From positions 1 to 28,508 of the forward strand of contig JBAYZQ010000013.1 in the NCBI GenBank assembly GCA_041672385.1: DNA of 28,508 bases, in the 5' to 3' direction. Below the pieces are notes generated by a model. It was not told the origin of the DNA. It did not search any database and was given only the letters and a program-made list of their open reading frames with translations. The DNA is from JBAYZQ01 sp041672385. GTDB lineage: Bacteria; Spirochaetota; Spirochaetia; Sphaerochaetales; Sphaerochaetaceae. This document shows positions 24,469 to 28,508 of this stretch, piece after piece. The first letter of the stretch is position 1, and every line of letters begins with the position of its first letter. A program made the translations under genes and the position numbers.

Positions 24469-25770
24469 TTAGATATTAAGCTTTAAACTAGCAGAGATAT
24501 TAAAAGATTCAAAATCTATCCAGCCTGTTGAAACTCCAAAATAAAACTTATCTGTAATTTCAGCATTAACAGAAAAAACTAAGCTTTGGGATGTTTCAGA
24601 TTCTTCAGCATGAAAAGCTTTTCTTATTCTATAAGCAATATAAGTATCTAAAATTTCACTTATTTCATAAGAAAGATTTTCTTCCAGTTCTATATTATGA
24701 TAAATATTATAATTAGAATTGGCATACTCTAAAGTACAAGAACTGAGTATATCTAAACCTTCGCTTATTTCATATGAAAGATTTCCATTCAATTCTAAAG
24801 AATAAGTTGCATCATATTGATAATTATTATCATTATATAAATTCCAAGAATTTGTCATCTCAAAATTTCCAAGCAATTCATACGTCAAGGCGTCAACAAT
24901 TTGTTTATAATTTAAATCCGTATAAAAATTAAAATCTTTAGAATTGAAAAAAGTAGAAAAATCTTCACCTTTTATTGAAAAATTGAAGCCAGTTTCCAAA
25001 GTTATAGAATAATTATCTTTAGAATCATAAATAAGGCTAAAAGCTTCATCTATACTACAAGAATTAGATTTTGAAATACGTTCATCATCATTTTCGTTTA
25101 TTCTTTGGTTATAAGAAAAGGAAAAATTTGAAATAATACTATTCATATATAACCAATTGTCTGAAAGATTTTCTCCTAAATCATGTCCTAATTGAGCATT
25201 AACACTATACATTTTACTGTTAGTATTATTGACTAAACTATTTGCAAAGTTAAAATTAGTTAAGAAGTTTAATCTTTTTCCTTGATTAATTGTATCAATA
25301 GAATAATAATCTTCAACTTCTGTTTCAATAACAAACCCCTCTTTCTTGCAAGGAATATATCCTTGTAATTCTAAGCTATTAAATGAATTGAAAGAGAAAT
25401 CTTTGAAGCTTAAACTCATTCTAGGGCTAATAACCAATAAAGAATTTGAAGTAGTTTCATCATAAATTAAAGGTATAATTCCAGCGAGGGAGAGTTGCTC
25501 CCCCTTCATCAAATAAGCCCAGAATGATTCTTCATTCTCTTGATTTATTGTATACTTATCAACAGGAGAATATCTGAAATTGAAGCTTTTACCCGAATCA
25601 TCACTAAAATAATATCCAACATTTGGGCTAAATATTAATTTACCATTTTCTGATATCAAGGTATTGGTAAAAAGAAAATAATTCTCAGTATCCTCTGTAT
25701 CCTCAATACTCTCAGCAAATAAAGAAAAAATTACACTTATTATAATTAAAATTACTGCTATTTTTTTCAT
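24469..25770 (-). CDS. Predicted outer membrane beta-barrel-like protein
   Basis: The 433-residue protein starts with a clear signal peptide (MKKIAVILIIISVIF, cleavage probably after FAES or before it). The rest alternates hydrophobic and polar residues in many short strands rich in Asn, Ser, Tyr and Phe, and ends in SASLKLNI, as expected for an outer membrane barrel or a secreted beta-rich protein. A unit with LSYEISE recurs at 35-residue spacing. AGAGG lies about 6 bases before the ATG. The stop is 15 bases from the convergent ABC transporter stop, so it is not in that transcript. I do not recognise a named family; similar proteins are common in spirochaetes. Confidence 0.6.
   Translation of the reverse strand: MKKIAVILIIISVIFSLFAESIEDTEDTENYFLFTNTLISENGKLIFSPNVGYYFSDDSGKSFNFRYSPVDKYTINQENEESFWAYLMKGEQLSLAGIIPLIYDETTSNSLLVISPRMSLSFKDFSFNSFNSLELQGYIPCKKEGFVIETEVEDYYSIDTINQGKRLNFLTNFNFANSLVNNTNSKMYSVNAQLGHDLGENLSDNWLYMNSIISNFSFSYNQRINENDDERISKSNSCSIDEAFSLIYDSKDNYSITLETGFNFSIKGEDFSTFFNSKDFNFYTDLNYKQIVDALTYELLGNFEMTNSWNLYNDNNYQYDATYSLELNGNLSYEISEGLDILSSCTLEYANSNYNIYHNIELEENLSYEISEILDTYIAYRIRKAFHAEESETSQSLVFSVNAEITDKFYFGVSTGWIDFESFNISASLKLNI
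24659..24797 (-). repeat. Internal 105-bp-period duplication in the beta-barrel-like gene
   Basis: The 34 bases at 24659-24692 and 24764-24797 match at 29 positions, exactly 105 bases (35 codons) apart. Both encode the LSYEISE segment with flanking residues. The spacing fits duplication of a pair of beta strands in the barrel. Confidence 0.65.
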
Positions 25771-25978
25771 CTTTTTCCTCTGTTATATTTTTATAAAAAA
25801 GGATTATCCGAAAAAAGTTATAAATGGAGTAAAAAAACCACAATGCTAAATCTCTAAAAAAATCCCACGCGTATTATCTTACACCAAAATTTTAAATTTT
25901 ACATTAAAAAAATATTTTTTTAATTGCTCAAATTTAATAGTTAATCAACTGAGGTTTTTTTATTATTAGTTAATTTGT

Positions 25979-26377
25979 TTAATTTGAACTATTTAAAAGG
26001 CTATCAATACATTGAGATTCTATTACTTCATAATTTGTTTTAACTTGGCTAGGAAGAGTAAAAAGATCAATTAATAATAATATACCAATAACACAAAAAA
26101 TTAGTATTGAAAAAATTGTAGCCCCAGCTCCTTCTTCATAAACTGAAGCAGAAGAAAATCCTACAATTAAAGAAATCCAACCTACTAAACCAAGAATTAA
26201 ATAAGTAAGTCCCATTTTTACTTCACCTAAATAAAACTTATGAATTCCTAGTGACCCACAAAAAAATAATAAGACGTAAGCTAGTCCGGTACTTTTTTGA
26301 TTTTTTTCCATTTCAGATGCAAGAATAGAAAGTTGATGTTCAGTCAGTTGATTTTTTCTTTTAAGTATATTCTCCAT
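25979..26377 (-). CDS. TM2-domain membrane protein
   Basis: The start is the ATG at 26377, with AGGGGGA about 6 bases upstream; an upstream in-frame ATG at 26422 lacks this. The 132-residue protein has a cytoplasmic helix of about 35 residues, then the TM2 signature LAYVLLFFCGSLGIHKFYLGEVKMG with a second hydrophobic hairpin LTYLILGLVGWISLIVGF, and a further membrane helix ATIFSILIFCVIGILLLI. The motif GIHKFYLG is diagnostic. TM2 proteins are small membrane proteins of no fixed known function. There is a short polar tail with one Cys. It is a single gene with intergenic space on both sides. Confidence 0.8.
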   Translation of the reverse strand: MENILKRKNQLTEHQLSILASEMEKNQKSTGLAYVLLFFCGSLGIHKFYLGEVKMGLTYLILGLVGWISLIVGFSSASVYEEGAGATIFSILIFCVIGILLLIDLFTLPSQVKTNYEVIESQCIDSLLNSSN

Positions 26378-26572
26378 AAATATCCCCCTATATTTATAAA
26401 CCCAATATAAGAATATACTCATTTATTCCTGTTAACAAGGTAATAAATATCAATTAAAACCTTTAAAAAATTTAATAAATAATAACAGAAATAAATAAAA
26501 CAGGTTTTCTTAATTGTAAATGTATTATTATTAGGGTATTATAAATGAGTAATTTATTTTAAGAGGATGAAA

Positions 26573-28508
26573 ATGGAAGGAATCAAATCCAAAATAAAAA
26601 TTTTAGGCATCTTTGCAATTTCCATTTTTCTTCTTTTATTTTTTTCATTTTCACTCAATGCACAAAAATTAAATTGTGGGTGGAATGAGGATGGGTATTC
26701 CCAACAATATGATTCTAATGGAGTTTTTTCTGGACCTGCATTTTCCTTATATCAAACTTTTTTTAAGAATTTTTCCATTGAAAAATTAGAACCTGATTAT
26801 TCTTTTGCCTATACAGAAATAGGATTTGTTGATTATATCCTTTTAGCAGACTTTAATCAGTCGGCACAAAAGATAAAAAACTCAAAGTTATTTTTTTCTT
26901 CTCCTTTGATAAATTTGAGTTATAATTTTATTGTTAATAAAAATCAAACCGTTCTTTGGAATGGTTGGAATTTTTTGAATGAAGGAAAGATTGGAATATT
27001 GAATACAGATAATATTGATATTATTCAAGATTATCTAAACAATTTAAAAAAAAGCGAAAGTATAAATTTTGAGATTACTATTTATACAAACTTGGAAGAT
27101 ATGAAAGAAGATCTTTTTTCAGGTAAGATTAATACAATGTTAGTTAATTCACTTTATTCTTCAAAAGATTTAAAAGTGATGTTTAAAACTCCAATTCTTG
27201 CTTGTATGGTATTTGCTTCTTCCGATGAAGATAAAATAAATCAGTTAAATAACAGTATTGTTAATTTGAATGAAACAAGACCAGATTATTTTAACACTCT
27301 TTTTGATTCCTATCTTAAACCTTCGAATTTTGGAGGGATTGTTTTTACAAGAGATGAAGCAGCCTTTTTATATTCGCATCCAACTTTAAATGCTGCTATT
27401 TCTTTTCAACAAGAGGACCTTATTTCACTGGATTATGGGGTTTATTCAGGAAGTGTTTACAATATTTTTGAAAAAATAAGTGAATTAACCTCTATAAAAT
27501 GGAAATATGAACCTCAAATGTATGTTTCTCTTTCAGATCAAAATTTTGATGTTCATATGTGTTGTTATGAAGATACTGATTTTGCAATAGCAAATGGTTT
27601 GAACTTAACTCAAGGTTATATGTCAATCCCTTTTGAAATAGTCTCTAGTAATAATATAATAAGGAGAATTGCTCTTGAGAAAGATTCTGGATATAACAAT
27701 ATTATTATTCGAAACTATCCTGAATGCGAATTTGAATATTTTGCCACAAGTAGCAGTTGTATAGGGGCAGTTAAAAATCGAACTGTAGATGGCTTTATAG
27801 CGCCTTTTTATGTAGTTCAAGATAATTTGACTCAAAAAGATATAGAATCTGGGGTAATTGTAAAGTATATTGATGATTTTTCTATAAAAATGAGTAGCGG
27901 AGTATCCAAGAATGTTGATCCCATTTTAGTTGATATTCTAAATAAAGCCTTGAATTTTATTGATTTAGATAGATATGAGAGACAACTTTTTGAAAAAATA
28001 GACAATAATTTTGATTCCGATTTTTCCAAGGGAATAATAATAAGAGAAAACTATACAACTGTTTCTTGGATGGTTTTTGTGGCTATTCTAATAATTTTAA
28101 TGTTTATAGTTTTTGTTTTCTATTTTGGTTATCGAAAGAAAGTTGAGACTTTTTTATACTATGATGAGGCTCTTTCTTGTTATAACCAGAAGGGCTTTGA
28201 AAGAAGAGTTGAAGAGTTACAAAAAGTTCCATCAACAAAATTCCAATATCTTGTTAATTTTACAATTAGCCATTTAAATGAAAGTGGAACAGCTACGGGA
28301 ATAAATAAAGGTGATCAAGTTGTTAGGAATATTGCAACTTTATTGGATACCGAATGTACCCAAGAAGAATGTTATGGCCGTGTTCAAGCTGATAATTTTA
28401 TTGTCCTTTTAACAGCTCGAGAAGATACCGATTTTAATCTAAGAGTAAAAGAACTTGAAAGAAAAATTAGGTTTTTGCAAAAAAATTCTCTTCTAATTTT
28501 AAATATTG
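26573..28508 (+). CDS. Membrane receptor with tandem solute-binding domains and degenerate GGDEF domain (3' end outside window)
   Basis: The ATG at 26573 is chosen because AAGAGG ends 6 bases before it; an ATG at 26567 abuts that site. The frame is open for 645 codons to the window end. A signal/membrane segment spans about residues 7-31. Two periplasmic solute-binding-like (SBP_bac_3) regions follow, about 32-260 and 275-490, the second starting SHPTLNAAISFQQEDL. A membrane helix lies at about 500-520. A GGDEF-like domain starts at 531 (DEALSCYNQKGF), but the active site reads QADNF at 605-609 in place of GGDEF, so it is probably catalytically dead and may act as a regulator or precede an EAL domain beyond the edge. 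It likely senses a small solute outside the cell and affects cyclic-di-GMP signalling. Confidence 0.8.
   Translation, partial: MEGIKSKIKILGIFAISIFLLLFFSFSLNAQKLNCGWNEDGYSQQYDSNGVFSGPAFSLYQTFFKNFSIEKLEPDYSFAYTEIGFVDYILLADFNQSAQKIKNSKLFFSSPLINLSYNFIVNKNQTVLWNGWNFLNEGKIGILNTDNIDIIQDYLNNLKKSESINFEITIYTNLEDMKEDLFSGKINTMLVNSLYSSKDLKVMFKTPILACMVFASSDEDKINQLNNSIVNLNETRPDYFNTLFDSYLKPSNFGGIVFTRDEAAFLYSHPTLNAAISFQQEDLISLDYGVYSGSVYNIFEKISELTSIKWKYEPQMYVSLSDQNFDVHMCCYEDTDFAIANGLNLTQGYMSIPFEIVSSNNIIRRIALEKDSGYNNIIIRNYPECEFEYFATSSSCIGAVKNRTVDGFIAPFYVVQDNLTQKDIESGVIVKYIDDFSIKMSSGVSKNVDPILVDILNKALNFIDLDRYERQLFEKIDNNFDSDFSKGIIIRENYTTVSWMVFVAILIILMFIVFVFYFGYRKKVETFLYYDEALSCYNQKGFERRVEELQKVPSTKFQYLVNFTISHLNESGTATGINKGDQVVRNIATLLDTECTQEECYGRVQADNFIVLLTAREDTDFNLRVKELERKIRFLQKNSLLILNI

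Noticed and set aside
1..28508. CRISPR arrays, tRNA/rRNA genes, insertion sequences, phage or toxin-antitoxin genes
   Set aside because: No regularly spaced repeats, cloverleaf-like sequence, transposase, integrase or terminal inverted repeats were found on reading both strands.

Overview
The window is AT-rich, Gram-negative-type bacterial DNA, and the best guess is a spirochaete. The clues are two lipoproteins with relaxed lipoboxes (FISC, FNSC), an Lcl/DUF1566-type lipoprotein with a 'GPGGGWIIYDK' segment like those common in spirochaetes, a signal-peptide beta-barrel-like outer membrane protein, and several large hybrid sensor kinases. This assignment is an inference from gene content; no rRNA or tRNA gene was seen.

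Layout. Positions 1-2447 hold a housekeeping pair: the 3' end of ftsH, then lepA 2 bases later. Positions 2454-9441 hold two related hybrid histidine kinases flanking a galactokinase; the second kinase has a good sigma70-type promoter next to an inverted repeat. A short RecQ helicase follows at 9450-11009. Positions 11191-13722 encode a P2-like P-type ATPase whose membrane ion site differs from SERCA; it and about 300 bp upstream look clearly richer in GC than the surroundings, and the upstream stretch holds an orphan coding-like fragment. A LacI-family regulator (14646-15686), a small doubtful ORF and a GNAT acetyltransferase with a GTG start (16042-16545) come next.

The most interesting region is 16870-24453, a ribosomal-peptide (RiPP) locus with lasso-peptide-type parts. 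A 45-residue precursor gene (22382-22519, minus strand), too short for routine ORF calling, has an exact YxxPx(L/I)xxxGxxxxxT leader, a strong Shine-Dalgarno sequence and a near-consensus promoter. It heads a tightly packed minus-strand operon: precursor, Lcl-domain lipoprotein, NTP_transf_5-type nucleotidyltransferase, kelch-like lipoprotein, HPr-kinase-like peptide kinase, PqqD-like leader-binding protein (RRE/B1). A McjB-like leader peptidase (B2) converges on the operon's far end, and a peptide-exporter-type ABC transporter diverges from the precursor. No asparagine-synthetase-like lasso cyclase is present, and the predicted core (about 7 residues, DGISINT) has no Asp/Glu at ring positions 7-9. 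The product is therefore probably not a lasso. A short exported peptide modified on its Ser/Thr hydroxyls by the kinase and/or the nucleotidyltransferase is a reasonable hypothesis.

The right end (24469-28508) holds the beta-barrel-like protein with an internal 35-residue repeat, a TM2-domain membrane protein, and the 5' part of a receptor with tandem periplasmic solute-binding domains, a membrane helix and a degenerate GGDEF domain, cut by the window edge.
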